Origin: Clostridia bacterium
GTDB taxonomy: Bacteria; Bacillota; Clostridia; Oscillospirales; CAG-272
DNA: 48,269 nucleotides
NCBI GenBank assembly: GCA_900767415.1
Contig: CAAFYZ010000011.1
Coordinates: 1 to 48,269, forward strand
Reading direction: 5' to 3'
The position numbers and the translations under genes were made by a program. Position 1 is the stretch's first letter, and every line of letters begins with the position of its first letter. A model generated the notes under the pieces. The model was not told the origin of the DNA, ran no database searches, and was given only the letters and a program-made list of their open reading frames with translations. Below, piece after piece: positions 25,167 through 33,953 of the stretch.

Positions 25167-26370
25167 TTACGCTTTCTTCGCGATATGCTCCAATGTCTCT
25201 TTGGCGCGCTCCGAGATCTTCACCGTTTCCACGCCGAGGATCGAGGTGCAAAGCGTATCGTTGATCGGCTTTTTCCAGTATTCGGGAATGGAATCGATGC
25301 CGTTCGCCATGCCGAGAAGAGAACCGACCGTCGCACGTTGCAATCGGCATCAAAGCCCGTTTCCACCGCCATGCAGATCGATTTGCCGAAGTCGCCCCCG
25401 CCGTAAAGCAAAGCCGCCGCCACGATCATCGCGTTCGGGATCGTGTGCGTCCACTCGTGGTCGGAATACTCGTCATACATTGCGTGGATTTTGTCGAAGC
25501 AGGATGGTCGGGAAACGCCCGCACGAAAGCCCTCGACAACCGACATGACCCCTTCGTACAGGCGGGAGGTGGACGGAATCTCGGAGAGACCGCCGAGAAG
25601 GATCGTTTCCGTATCGCTAGTTGTCGCCGCCACGGCGTCAATCTCGTCCGCGTATTGCCGCTCCGAAAAGCAGAAGGTGTATTTTTTCAGGACTTCGTCG
25701 GTCAGATCGCTCCGATAAATATAGCGGTGCATCGGATAGTTGCCGCTCTCTTTTAAGAAGGGGGTCAGCTCGTTTGTCCGAATGCATTCGATCGATTTCC
25801 CGAGCATACAGCCGCAGATCCTGCCCGTCCACGCACCGTATATTTTCCCGTACAGTGCGGACAGGTCATAGGCGGATACGGTCACATTCCGCTTCCGCAG
25901 AGTCATGATCCCCGCGAGGTCGGACGGTTCGTTGTACGGGTAGCCGTCCCGCCGCTTCGCCGTGCGCACGACCTCAAAGAGGACGTCGCCGAACTTTTTT
26001 TGATTTCTCCTTTCGGAAGCTTTCCGACCGAGGAAAAGATCTCTTCGTATTCTTCGATGTCAAGTCCTTCTTCCGGAGATTGTCGGTATTCGACGGGCAG
26101 GGCGGAGGCGTAAAACTCCCAGTCGTGCATTTCTTCATATTTCGGCTTGATCTCGCCGTTCTCATCCGCCGTCACCTCGCCGCGCATCAGGGCGTCGAGC
26201 GAGATGCCGAACGCTTTCGCGATCGAGACCGCCTCTTCCAAATTCGGGAGGGTGGCGTCACTCTCCCATTTTTCGACGGACTGTGCGGACACGCCGACGC
26301 GACGCGCAAACTCGTATTTTGTCAACTTTTCTTTGCTTATTAACTCTTTGATCGCGGAAGCGATACTAAT
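25167..26370 (-). pseudogene. Decayed HTH-ADP-ribosylglycohydrolase
   Basis: Translated in pieces, this aligns end to end with the intact protein at 10287-11867 (for example GRICGCMLGKSIECIRTNEL and NPNAMIVAAALLYGGGDF-like stretches) at roughly half identity by eye. It is clearly broken. The codon matching the start is ATT (26370-26368), with a surviving GGAG upstream. One base is lost in an A7 run (plus-strand T-run 25995-26001). About 120 codons, including the DDDTN metal-binding motif, are deleted near 25625, and one base is lost near 25338 inside GFDADCN. The remaining frame then runs to TAA at 25167. It cannot make an active hydrolase. The HTH part alone may still be expressed only if ATT serves as a start, which is unlikely. 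Confidence 0.88.
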
Positions 26371-26418
26371 TTTGTCTCCAATCCGCCGCCGATGCGGCAA
26401 AAGAAATTTGATTTTTTT

Positions 26419-26468
26419 AAAAAGGACTGCCGCAAATCGTACAGTGCCTGTATCGCTCGCGGCAGTCC
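26419..26468 (-). terminator. Terminator of the GH29 gene and 43-aa gene
   Basis: GGACTGCCGC (26424-26433) pairs with GCGGCAGTCC (26459-26468) around a 25-nt loop. On the minus strand it is followed by TTTTTAAAAAAA. A second GC-rich 12-bp perfect stem (26535-26546 with 26553-26564) lies between the peptide gene and this terminator and has no T-tract. Confidence 0.75.
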
Positions 26469-26592
26469 GAAAACGACGGTCTTTTGCGAGAGTGCGGTGT
26501 AAAAGATCTCTGCACTCTGCCTCGTCTTGCTTTCGCCGTCCGCCGAACTCGATCGGCGGACGGCACTTTTACGCTACGGGTTCGCCCCGGAT

Positions 26593-26724
26593 TCAGAAGA
26601 GATCTTCGGGAAGCGATACCTCTCCGTTATTCTCCGTGGGGAGGGAGGCCAGTATCACGTCCGGCACGTCGATCGTGAGAATTTCGCAGGCGGGGGCCGT
26701 GTAAATTTTGTTCGTGGTTTCCAT
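26593..26724 (-). CDS. 43-aa peptide gene behind the GH29-like gene
   Basis: A 43-residue frame starts after AGAAAGGAGAACCCT, a near-ideal ribosome binding site, and runs METTNKIYTAPACEILTIDV to PEDLF. The pattern Y-x-x-P-x-x-E-x-x-x-x-x-x-x-DVI-x-x-S resembles short unannotated peptides found often in gut Clostridia near secreted proteins; I know no function for them. It begins 38 bases after the stop of the large secreted protein and precedes the terminator, so it is co-transcribed. There is no signal peptide. Because it is very short, confidence rests on the ribosome binding site and the pattern. Confidence 0.65.
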   Translation of the reverse strand: METTNKIYTAPACEILTIDVPDVILASLPTENNGEVSLPEDLF

Positions 26725-26762
26725 AGGGTTCTCCTTTCTGTTGGCTACGCTCTCGGACGGCA

Positions 26763-29700
26763 TCATTCTGCCGACGCGAAGGTTTTTGCAGAGAGCGCAT
26801 ACGCATAGAGCGAACGCATCAGTGCCTTCAAGGTGTCATTATCGGTCTCGTCGACAGCATACCGTACATACGAGGGAACGCTGTATGTCACGCCGCTGCC
26901 GGTCGTCGTGCCGTTCTTGAAGAGTTCCAGTCGGATCTCCTTGTCGAGGTTTGCCGCGCCGATGGCGGAGAAGTCAAAGGTATACTCGCCTTCTACATGG
27001 GTCTTGTCAAACGCCGCGCTTTCCGTCAGAAGGACACCGCCGACGGAAACCTTGACGGTCACGCCTTCCGTTTCGGGCAGACGGAGACGGAAATGCAGGG
27101 TGACTCTGTCGGTCAGAATCAGTGCCGCACCCTCCCATGTGTAATCCGCGTATTCCCCGGTCGGGGAAGTGCGTGCATAGACGCTCTGCGCTTCTGCCGT
27201 GCGGTCGGGCGTGCGCTCCGCCTTCTGCTCTTCGGTCAGAACGGCGGTGGCGAGGTCGCTCTCCCCGAGGGTCTCACCGTTCTTCGCGGCGAGGTAGAGT
27301 TGCATGTCCGCGCCATAGTAGAGCATATCCACAAGGAGCGTGCGCAGGGCGGCATACCGCTCACTCGTGTAGCCGATCTCCTCTGCCGTCTTGCCGAGGA
27401 GGCGGGTCACATAGTCGCAGACGGAATAACTGCTCTTTCGCACAGTGGCGTCCGCGACGGTCAGTTCCGCAAAGATTGTCTCCCGCATGAACTGCGGCAG
27501 AATGCCGCGGAAAGTAAAGGCGTAAATGCTGTATGTACCGTCGTCCGAGAGGAGGACGCCGTCCGCTTCCGTGGACACACCGCGGAAGGTAAAGGACATT
27601 TTCGGAGTGCCCGAAAGAAGCGTGTTCAGCACCTGCGCGCGATAGGTCATGGCGATGCTGTCGGTCAGCGACGGTGCCGCACCGAGAAGCGCGAGGCGGA
27701 GGTTCCCGCCCTCGTCGTCAACGCGGAGAATGTCCGTCGATTCCTCTTTGCGGCTCAGACGAAGGACGGTATCGACCGCGCCGAAACTCTCGCCCTCGGG
27801 GAGGGTGATCGCGTAACCTTCCGCCGTGCGGGTCAGAGCGATCTGTGCGCTTGTTCCGTCGGCACGCAGAAGCGTCGCCGTACTTGAAAAGACGGAATCG
27901 TCGGCGGGAAGGGCGAGGGAAAATGTACGACTGTTCTCCGGATTCAGAATGTGAATATAAACATAGGTTCCGTCACGGGATTCGGTCGAGACGAAGGTGA
28001 GGTTCTTCACCGTCGTGCCTGCCGCGGTCGGGTAGGCGACGCCGACGTTTGTGTTCTTGACTGCTTCGCCGAGTGCTTCAAGATAGGCGTTCACCGCAAG
28101 GAAGGTGTCACGGATTCCTTTCTGCCAGAGGTTGCCGCCGAGGTTGTCGCTCGCCCGATTCGGGTATGGACCGGCGGAAGCGAGGAAGCCGCCCGACCGA
28201 GAGATCGATGCCTGCCCGACAAGATAGCGGAAGATCTCCTCGGGAGAGTTGATCGTGATGTCGGCGTCCTTCGCCGTATCGGTAAACCACTGACTGCCGA
28301 TGACGACGGCTGTCTGATTTTTGGTGAGCGGAATGCCTTCGAGGTCGTCTGTGTGACTGAATTCAAAACAACGGTAGTCGGCACCGTTATGCCCGGGGAG
28401 CGAATCTTCGATATGCTCGCTTTCGCGCAGTCCGACATTCATTTGAAGAATCATTTTCGGGTTGTTCGCCGTGCAGACTTCACGGAATCGCGCCTGTGCC
28501 TCTCCCTTCGGAATGTGGTCGAAGAAGGCGTCGATCCAGAGACCAAAGATCCGATCGCCGTACCGATCGCAGAGTTCATACATCAACTCGTTCGTGTAAC
28601 GGTTCCATGTTCCGTAGTTGTCGGTGGCGTCGTCCCAACCGGTCAGCAACTTATCCTCGGCACTGAAATCCTTCCCCTCGGAGGGGTGGACATACAGATG
28701 CAGGGGAATGCCGTAGGGTTCGAGCGCGTCCAGCACATCGGCAATCACATCGCGATCGGAATAGGTCTTGGGGTGCGCCGCGTCGGTCGAGCGCGCGTCC
28801 CGCCATCTCTCATTGGTTACGGAGGGGAAGAGCGTGTAGGTGCAACCGTGCCATACGGTCAGCACCAGATATTCAGCACCCGCGGCTTTGACATCTTTGG
28901 CAAACTGCTCGGCGTCGAAATTGTCCGCGAGGTCGTCGATGCTTACGACTTTGGTTTTGTCCGCGTAGATCGTGGAGGGGACATAGTGGACGAACATTCC
29001 GTACTTCATCGCCTCGTAATCTTCCTTCGCCCGACGGATTTCTTCTTCCGTCATGTTCGGTGCCGTATAGGTTTTGAATACCGGAAGGAGAAGTTCTGCC
29101 GTCTCGGCACTGACGCCGGAGGCGGTCTCGGTTACCGTGAAGATCAGGCGGACGGACGAAGTCTTTGTCCCGCGGTACAGGTTGCCATCCGTGTCGACAA
29201 GAGATGCGTCCGAGGTGGAAGAGATGCGAATGGTGTATCCCTCCGGCACGGTCGGGAAGAGGATCTTCGTGTCGCTCCCGAGCGGGTCGGGAAGGTCAAG
29301 AAGGTCGATGCCTGCCGCGACCCGTTCGGCACCGCCGGGGAGGTGAAGGGTGAACGGATCGGTCACGGCGGTGTTGGTCGGATCGAGGTCGGAGGTCACC
29401 CGCAGGGAGAAGGTTACATCGGTGCCGACGCTCGGCATCGCGATGCTGCCGTCCGCGGCGATGATGGCGGGCGTGCTGTCCGCGACGGTCAGGGTGAAGC
29501 CGTCGGGCAGCGCGTAATCGAGCACCAGTCTCGCGTTCTCAAAATCCACGGCGGGTGCCTCGGTGATTCGCGAGACGAGGGAGGACGCGGGCTTTCCGCT
29601 TCCGGTCTCGGCGGCGGCGAGGTGACGGGTGGAGAGATTGTCGATGTACAGATCGGCATTGCTGTTGTTGCGCACGGTGATTCGTTCGTACTTGGTGACT

Positions 29701-31418
29701 TCCGCCCCGTCGGCAAGGACGAACATCTCGTTTGTCACCTCGCGACCGTCAAGAGTCAGGATACCCTTCAAGGTCTTTTTATCGGATTCGAGGAAGAACG
29801 AGATCTTGACCGAGTGCCAACTCTCCGCCGCGACACTCGTCCCCGTGTCCGTCCCGAGGAAATAGAGATGTCCGTTCTTGATCAGAAGACCGTAAGCCCG
29901 ATAGGCGTTTTCTCCCGATGCGGCAGCGATGACCGAGCCGCTGTTCATTTTGAGCTCAAAGTAGTATTCGGTATTTTCCGTACTGCCGAGGGCGAAATCG
30001 TAAGAGATCTCAAAACGCTCGCAGGCGGAGAAACTGTTCGCGGGGAGACCGGATTTGGTGTAGTACGCCAGTCCCGTGTTCCCGTGACCGCCCTTGATCT
30101 TCATCGCGGCGTCGGTTTTTCCGAAGATACCGGTCACGGAACTCGGCACAGGGGTGCCGTTTATTAAGCCCCACACATTGGGATAGGAGGTCTCGTTCAT
30201 GTCCCAGAAGGTGCGGGAGTAGTTGGCAGGAATGCCGGTGAAGGTATATTCCACGGGCGTATCTTTCTCGCCGACCTCATATACATGGAGGAATCGGAGG
30301 GGCGTCTCGTCGGCGACCTCGTTACCGAAGTCGTCCCGCACCAGCGCGTTTTTCGTTCCGGCGAGGAACTCGGCGGCGGTGATGTAGGTGTTCTCCGAGA
30401 AGTCGATCGTCTTGCTTGCCGTGTCCGTCATGGCGAGAGTCTCGTCCGTGTTGCAGAGGAGCAGCCCCGTCTCGTCGGCGGTATAGCAACGCAGGGTGAG
30501 ATTGTCGATATAGAGATCGCCCGTGGCACCGTTCAGTACATTCATACAATCAAATTTCGCGACTGCGGCACCGTTATTCAGGACGAACGCGCGGCGGAAC
30601 ATCTCCTCGCCGTTCAGCGTCAGGACGCCCTCCATCTGCTTTCCGTCCGCACTGACGGTCAGCGAGAGGCGGAGAGAGTACCATTTCTCTACCTCTATGA
30701 CCTGCCCGACATTGACACCGAGGCAGAGAAGGTAGCCGCTCGTGAATTGAATTCCGTAGGCGGGGTTTGCGGTCTTGTTCGATACCGGGGTGGGCCAAAT
30801 GTTGTTGCCGTTTAGCATGAACTGGCAATAATAGTTACCGGTCGCATCGGAGAGGGCGAAGTCAAAGGCAGTTTCGATCCGCTCTCCGGGGGCGAGCGCG
30901 GACGCCGGTGTGGACGACTCTGCTATGTAAAGGAGACCTTCGAGAGTGCCAGTTCCCGCAATTTTCAGCGCGCCATCGGCTTTTTCGTAAATACCGTTTT
31001 CGACGGTCAGGGTCGGCGTACCTTTTCTTCCCATACCGGAGATGTATTGTTGATCCTTTCCGGGGATGGTGTCCATTGCCCAGTTGAGTTGGGAATAGTT
31101 CGTCGGTACACCGGTCACGGTGTAGGTCACGCCCCCTTTTGTCAGGGTGCAGAAGCGGAGCGGCTCGCTCGCCTCGGCGGCCTCTCCCCGACTGTCAAGT
31201 ACCGAGAAGTCCGGGTACAGGCTGCGGAAAGTGTCGGCGCGGACGGTGATGTCACGCGATACATCGACCGTATGCGCACTGTCATCGACGGTGATGCTGT
31301 CCTGCGATGTGTTGCTCTGCATCGCAAAGACGGCGAGGCACGCGCACGTGACAAAAAGCACGGCGATGCACACCGCGGCGGTCGCTTTTACACCCGACTT
31401 TGAAAAATGAAGATTCAT
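26763..31418 (-). CDS. Large secreted GH29 (alpha-L-fucosidase-like) multidomain protein
   Basis: The 1551-aa protein starts with a signal peptide (about residues 1-32, hydrophobic AAVCIAVLFVTCACLAVFA). Two related concanavalin/LamG-like domains follow (roughly 120-340 and 420-600), both ending in a DLYIDNLTxR motif, then Ig-like segments. A GH29-type barrel begins with MKYGMFVHY (M804) and has GAEYLVLTVWHGCTYTLFP and the probable nucleophile D963 in GLWIDAFF. Ig-like C-terminal domains follow. It would release alpha-linked fucose or a related sugar from glycans outside the cell. WHGCT replaces the usual KHHDGF, so specificity may differ. No LPXTG anchor is seen. AAGGAGGA precedes the ATG. 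It is divergent from the AraC gene, which is its likely regulator. Confidence 0.87.
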   Translation of the reverse strand: MNLHFSKSGVKATAAVCIAVLFVTCACLAVFAMQSNTSQDSITVDDSAHTVDVSRDITVRADTFRSLYPDFSVLDSRGEAAEASEPLRFCTLTKGGVTYTVTGVPTNYSQLNWAMDTIPGKDQQYISGMGRKGTPTLTVENGIYEKADGALKIAGTGTLEGLLYIAESSTPASALAPGERIETAFDFALSDATGNYYCQFMLNGNNIWPTPVSNKTANPAYGIQFTSGYLLCLGVNVGQVIEVEKWYSLRLSLTVSADGKQMEGVLTLNGEEMFRRAFVLNNGAAVAKFDCMNVLNGATGDLYIDNLTLRCYTADETGLLLCNTDETLAMTDTASKTIDFSENTYITAAEFLAGTKNALVRDDFGNEVADETPLRFLHVYEVGEKDTPVEYTFTGIPANYSRTFWDMNETSYPNVWGLINGTPVPSSVTGIFGKTDAAMKIKGGHGNTGLAYYTKSGLPANSFSACERFEISYDFALGSTENTEYYFELKMNSGSVIAAASGENAYRAYGLLIKNGHLYFLGTDTGTSVAAESWHSVKISFFLESDKKTLKGILTLDGREVTNEMFVLADGAEVTKYERITVRNNSNADLYIDNLSTRHLAAAETGSGKPASSLVSRITEAPAVDFENARLVLDYALPDGFTLTVADSTPAIIAADGSIAMPSVGTDVTFSLRVTSDLDPTNTAVTDPFTLHLPGGAERVAAGIDLLDLPDPLGSDTKILFPTVPEGYTIRISSTSDASLVDTDGNLYRGTKTSSVRLIFTVTETASGVSAETAELLLPVFKTYTAPNMTEEEIRRAKEDYEAMKYGMFVHYVPSTIYADKTKVVSIDDLADNFDAEQFAKDVKAAGAEYLVLTVWHGCTYTLFPSVTNERWRDARSTDAAHPKTYSDRDVIADVLDALEPYGIPLHLYVHPSEGKDFSAEDKLLTGWDDATDNYGTWNRYTNELMYELCDRYGDRIFGLWIDAFFDHIPKGEAQARFREVCTANNPKMILQMNVGLRESEHIEDSLPGHNGADYRCFEFSHTDDLEGIPLTKNQTAVVIGSQWFTDTAKDADITINSPEEIFRYLVGQASISRSGGFLASAGPYPNRASDNLGGNLWQKGIRDTFLAVNAYLEALGEAVKNTNVGVAYPTAAGTTVKNLTFVSTESRDGTYVYIHILNPENSRTFSLALPADDSVFSSTATLLRADGTSAQIALTRTAEGYAITLPEGESFGAVDTVLRLSRKEESTDILRVDDEGGNLRLALLGAAPSLTDSIAMTYRAQVLNTLLSGTPKMSFTFRGVSTEADGVLLSDDGTYSIYAFTFRGILPQFMRETIFAELTVADATVRKSSYSVCDYVTRLLGKTAEEIGYTSERYAALRTLLVDMLYYGADMQLYLAAKNGETLGESDLATAVLTEEQKAERTPDRTAEAQSVYARTSPTGEYADYTWEGAALILTDRVTLHFRLRLPETEGVTVKVSVGGVLLTESAAFDKTHVEGEYTFDFSAIGAANLDKEIRLELFKNGTTTGSGVTYSVPSYVRYAVDETDNDTLKALMRSLYAYALSAKTFASAE

Positions 31419-31466
31419 CAGGGATCCTCCTTGTTCCTTCCGCCGATGGGGCGGTGTTCTACTTTT

Positions 31467-31495
31467 ATTATAGGAATAGAAAAGGGAAGCGTCAA
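31467..31495 (-). promoter_or_regulatory. Promoter of the GH29-like gene
   Basis: Minus-strand TTGACG (31495-31490), a 17-nt spacer and TATAAT (31472-31467), about 50 bases before the start codon. Confidence 0.8.
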
Positions 31496-31591
31496 TCTCC
31501 GAATGCGACGACAAAAATGACTTTTCCCGACGTGAAAAAGTAAAGAGAGAGGGAAATGCGGCGAAGAAATGGCAAAATTGTACAGTTTCTC

Positions 31592-31620
31592 TTGACTTTC
31601 CGCATCGGAGAGGGTACAAT
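31592..31620 (+). promoter_or_regulatory. Promoter of the AraC-family regulator gene
   Basis: TTGACT (31592-31597), a 17-nt spacer and TACAAT (31615-31620). It lies back to back with the GH29 promoter, about 95 bases apart. Confidence 0.8.
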
Positions 31621-31649
31621 GAAAGAAAAGTGCGAGAGGAGGGAAAACG

Positions 31650-32633
31650 ATGAAGCAACGGGCAGAGAATTTCGGCGTTATGCCGTGGGTGCCGATCACC
31701 CCGCGCGAGCGGGTAATCCTGAGTTTTCACCCGTCGGAGAGAGTCATTGATTATCACGGACACGCCTTCTATGAATTCAACTATATGATGCGCGGCAGGT
31801 GTACGAACATGGTGGAGGGAAAAGCCGTGTCGATGAGCGAGGGTGATATTTTTCTGATTCCGCCGGACGTCTATCATACGGTCTTTGCGTCGAAGGACAG
31901 TTTTGTGCTGAATATTATGGTCGAACCGGGTTTCTTTGAGGCGTGCGCGGCAGAACTTTCCGATGCACCGGGTGCGTTCGCGACGTTTTTGCGCTCGCTC
32001 CGTACGCAGGTCCGCTACCGTTATCTGTTTTGCCGCGGGTGCGAGAGACTCGCACCCGTTGCCTCCGATCTTGTGGACAACTGCCTTCGACGGTTCAATC
32101 CGATGTACTATCGGGAGGACGACTTTCTCGACCACCTGAAAGAGGTCTATCTTTCTCATCAGGAATTGAATGCCCGCAACTGGCAGCTTGCAGAAATCCG
32201 CCTGCGGGAGATTCTGCTCGCCATGGCGTATGACCCGTGCCACATTGAGTTTTCTGCCCCCTATCGCAGACGGGGACTGCCGACCGGGGCGGTGCTTGCC
32301 TATATCAACCGGAACTACCGCACGGTGACCCTGCCGGAACTTTCGGCGTACTTTCATTATTCCGAGACGCACCTCTCCCGTCTTTTGCGGGAGGAGACGG
32401 GGTTTTCCTTCTCACAACTTCTGCTCAGTGCGCGATTGTCGCACGCGCAGTTTTTGCTTTGCGATACGGACTTCGGAATGGAACAGATCTCCGCCGAAAT
32501 CGGGTACGATGCGCCCGCGTATTTCTTCCGCGCGTTCAAGAAGGCGTACGGCATCACACCCCTATCCTATCGCAGACAGGTCAGGGAAGAGATGAAACGG
32601 GGCGATATCCCCGCCGTGCAACAAATCGAATGA
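31650..32633 (+). CDS. AraC-family transcriptional regulator with cupin sensor
   Basis: This 327-aa regulator has an N-terminal cupin (DYHGHAFYEFNYMMRG, then EGDIFLIPPDVYH at about 67-80) that would bind a sugar. Two AraC HTH motifs lie in the last 100 residues (LPELSAYFHYSETHLSRLL and EQISAEIGYDAPAYFFRAFKKAYG, the usual 'GY.. . YF.. FKK..G' signature). Its promoter is divergent from the GH29-like gene, the common layout for an activator of a glycan-use gene. GAGAGGAGG precedes the ATG. The sensed sugar is unknown; fucose or a fucosyl glycan is a reasonable guess from context. An imperfect hairpin with TTTTT at 32706-32760 may end transcription. Confidence 0.92.
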   Translation: MKQRAENFGVMPWVPITPRERVILSFHPSERVIDYHGHAFYEFNYMMRGRCTNMVEGKAVSMSEGDIFLIPPDVYHTVFASKDSFVLNIMVEPGFFEACAAELSDAPGAFATFLRSLRTQVRYRYLFCRGCERLAPVASDLVDNCLRRFNPMYYREDDFLDHLKEVYLSHQELNARNWQLAEIRLREILLAMAYDPCHIEFSAPYRRRGLPTGAVLAYINRNYRTVTLPELSAYFHYSETHLSRLLREETGFSFSQLLLSARLSHAQFLLCDTDFGMEQISAEIGYDAPAYFFRAFKKAYGITPLSYRRQVREEMKRGDIPAVQQIE

Positions 32634-32830
32634 AAACGACAACGAAAGCATAAAACGCACACCGTCCCCCGCTCTCGCGCAACCGAAAGAGATTAAAAAA
32701 ACAAAAAAGCCGTGTCAAAATCAAAAAGTTATGCTTCTGACACAGCCGGGAATTTTTCAAAATTCCATTCTATCATAAACAAATTCCGAGGCGCTCGGTG
32801 CGGGACTCCGAACGAGACGGACGAAAAGTC

Positions 32831-32868
32831 GAAAAAGAAAAGGAATGCCGTGCGTCACGGCATTCCTT
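32831..32868 (-). terminator. Terminator that contains the apbE stop codon
   Basis: A 13-bp perfect stem (32840-32852 with 32856-32868) followed on the minus strand by TTCTTTTTC. The last codons of apbE and its TGA stop (32857-32855) lie inside the right arm and loop. Confidence 0.85.
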
Positions 32869-33892
32869 CGGTCTTGAGGATTTCCCCCTCCGGCGTGATC
32901 CAGAGAACCTCGGCACCGAACCGCTCCGCGAGCGCGCGCCCCGCCTCGTACGGCATACAGAAGAGAGCGGTGGAGAGGGCGTCGCCGACGCCGCTGTCCG
33001 ACACCATGACCGAGACGGAGGAGAAGCGGGTCGCCGGGGCGAGCGTGTCCTTGTCGATGATGTGATGATAGCGCACACCGTTCAGCGTGACGTACCGTTC
33101 ATAGTCGCCCGAGGTAACGAAGGACGTGTCGGAGAGCGAGACGGTCGCGGCGTAGCCGTCTCCGCGCGGGTTGCGGATCACGGTGGAAAAAGGCGTGCCG
33201 TCCGGGTGCGCACCGAGGATCACGAGGTTGCCGCCCGCGTTGATGACATAGGAGTCCGCACCGCGTGCGCGGAGCAGTTCGGCGGCGCGGGCGGCGGCAT
33301 ACCCCTTCGCCATCGCGCCGACGTCGAGAGAGGTGTCCTTATCGGTGATGCACACCGTCTTCGCGTCGCGGTCGATGCGGAGCGCGTCGATCGCGGTATG
33401 CGCGCGTGCTGTGGCGAGTTCTTCTTCGGAGGGGGGAAGGACAGAGGCATCTCCGTCCGAGACCCGCTCGCGGAAGTCGTGCCAGAGCGTGAGGACAGAC
33501 CCCATCATCACGTTGACATAGCCGTCCGTCGCCCCGTACATCTCCTTTGCGAAGAGGAGAAAGTCGATGAGCTTTTCGTCCGCGGCAACCGGCTCGCCGC
33601 CTGCCAGTCGGTTGATCGTGGCGAGATTGGTAACGCCTTCGTATTCGTGATAGATGTCGAAGAGTTTATGATAGGTGCCGAGCAGTTCTGCCGCGGCGTC
33701 GGCATTCTCCGAAAAATCCCCGTCGCTTTCCGCACGGTAGGAGCAGATCTCCGTGACCGTGTCAAAATAGGTGTAATAGACTTTTTTCTTTCCCTTGCTT
33801 CCCGCACGGCAGGAGACGAGCACGGGGAGCAAAAGGCAGAGGATCAGAAGGGTGCTCAGCCCTCGGATCCCGAGAGGGGAAGGGTGCTTCAT
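32855..33892 (-). CDS. apbE: FAD:protein FMN transferase (ApbE), lipoprotein form
   Basis: This 345-aa enzyme is exported and lipidated (signal peptide, lipobox LVSC, C28). It transfers FMN from FAD to a Thr or Ser on extracellular flavoproteins. Family motifs seen: YFDTVTEI near the start, SLDVGAMAKGYAA, YVINAGGNL, TSGDYERY and the metal/FAD-binding HHIID near the end. The ATG at 33892 has AAAGGAAG upstream; a longer frame runs into the preceding lipoprotein gene without a ribosome binding site. It lies 61 bases behind that lipoprotein gene with a hairpin between them, so it is partly co-transcribed. The neighbour is a candidate substrate, as discussed there. Confidence 0.93.
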   Translation of the reverse strand: MKHPSPLGIRGLSTLLILCLLLPVLVSCRAGSKGKKKVYYTYFDTVTEICSYRAESDGDFSENADAAAELLGTYHKLFDIYHEYEGVTNLATINRLAGGEPVAADEKLIDFLLFAKEMYGATDGYVNVMMGSVLTLWHDFRERVSDGDASVLPPSEEELATARAHTAIDALRIDRDAKTVCITDKDTSLDVGAMAKGYAAARAAELLRARGADSYVINAGGNLVILGAHPDGTPFSTVIRNPRGDGYAATVSLSDTSFVTSGDYERYVTLNGVRYHHIIDKDTLAPATRFSSVSVMVSDSGVGDALSTALFCMPYEAGRALAERFGAEVLWITPEGEILKTEGMP

Positions 33893-33916
33893 GCGGCTTC
33901 CTTTCAAAAAAGACGG

Positions 33917-33942
33917 AAAAAGGGGGAACGCTCCCCCTTTTT
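33917..33942 (-). terminator. Intercistronic hairpin between the lipoprotein and apbE
   Basis: AAAAAGGGGGA (33917-33927) pairs with TCCCCCTTTTT (33932-33942) around a four-base loop, giving a T-run on the minus strand. It probably reduces, rather than stops, transcription into apbE, since no separate apbE promoter is seen. Confidence 0.75.
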
Positions 33943-33953
33943 CGTATCGGTGA

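Noticed and set aside
27951..30167. 738-codon plus-strand frame opposite the GH29-like gene
   Set aside because: Composition is Gly/Val/Arg/Glu-rich as expected from antisense of the real gene. No start signal or family features.
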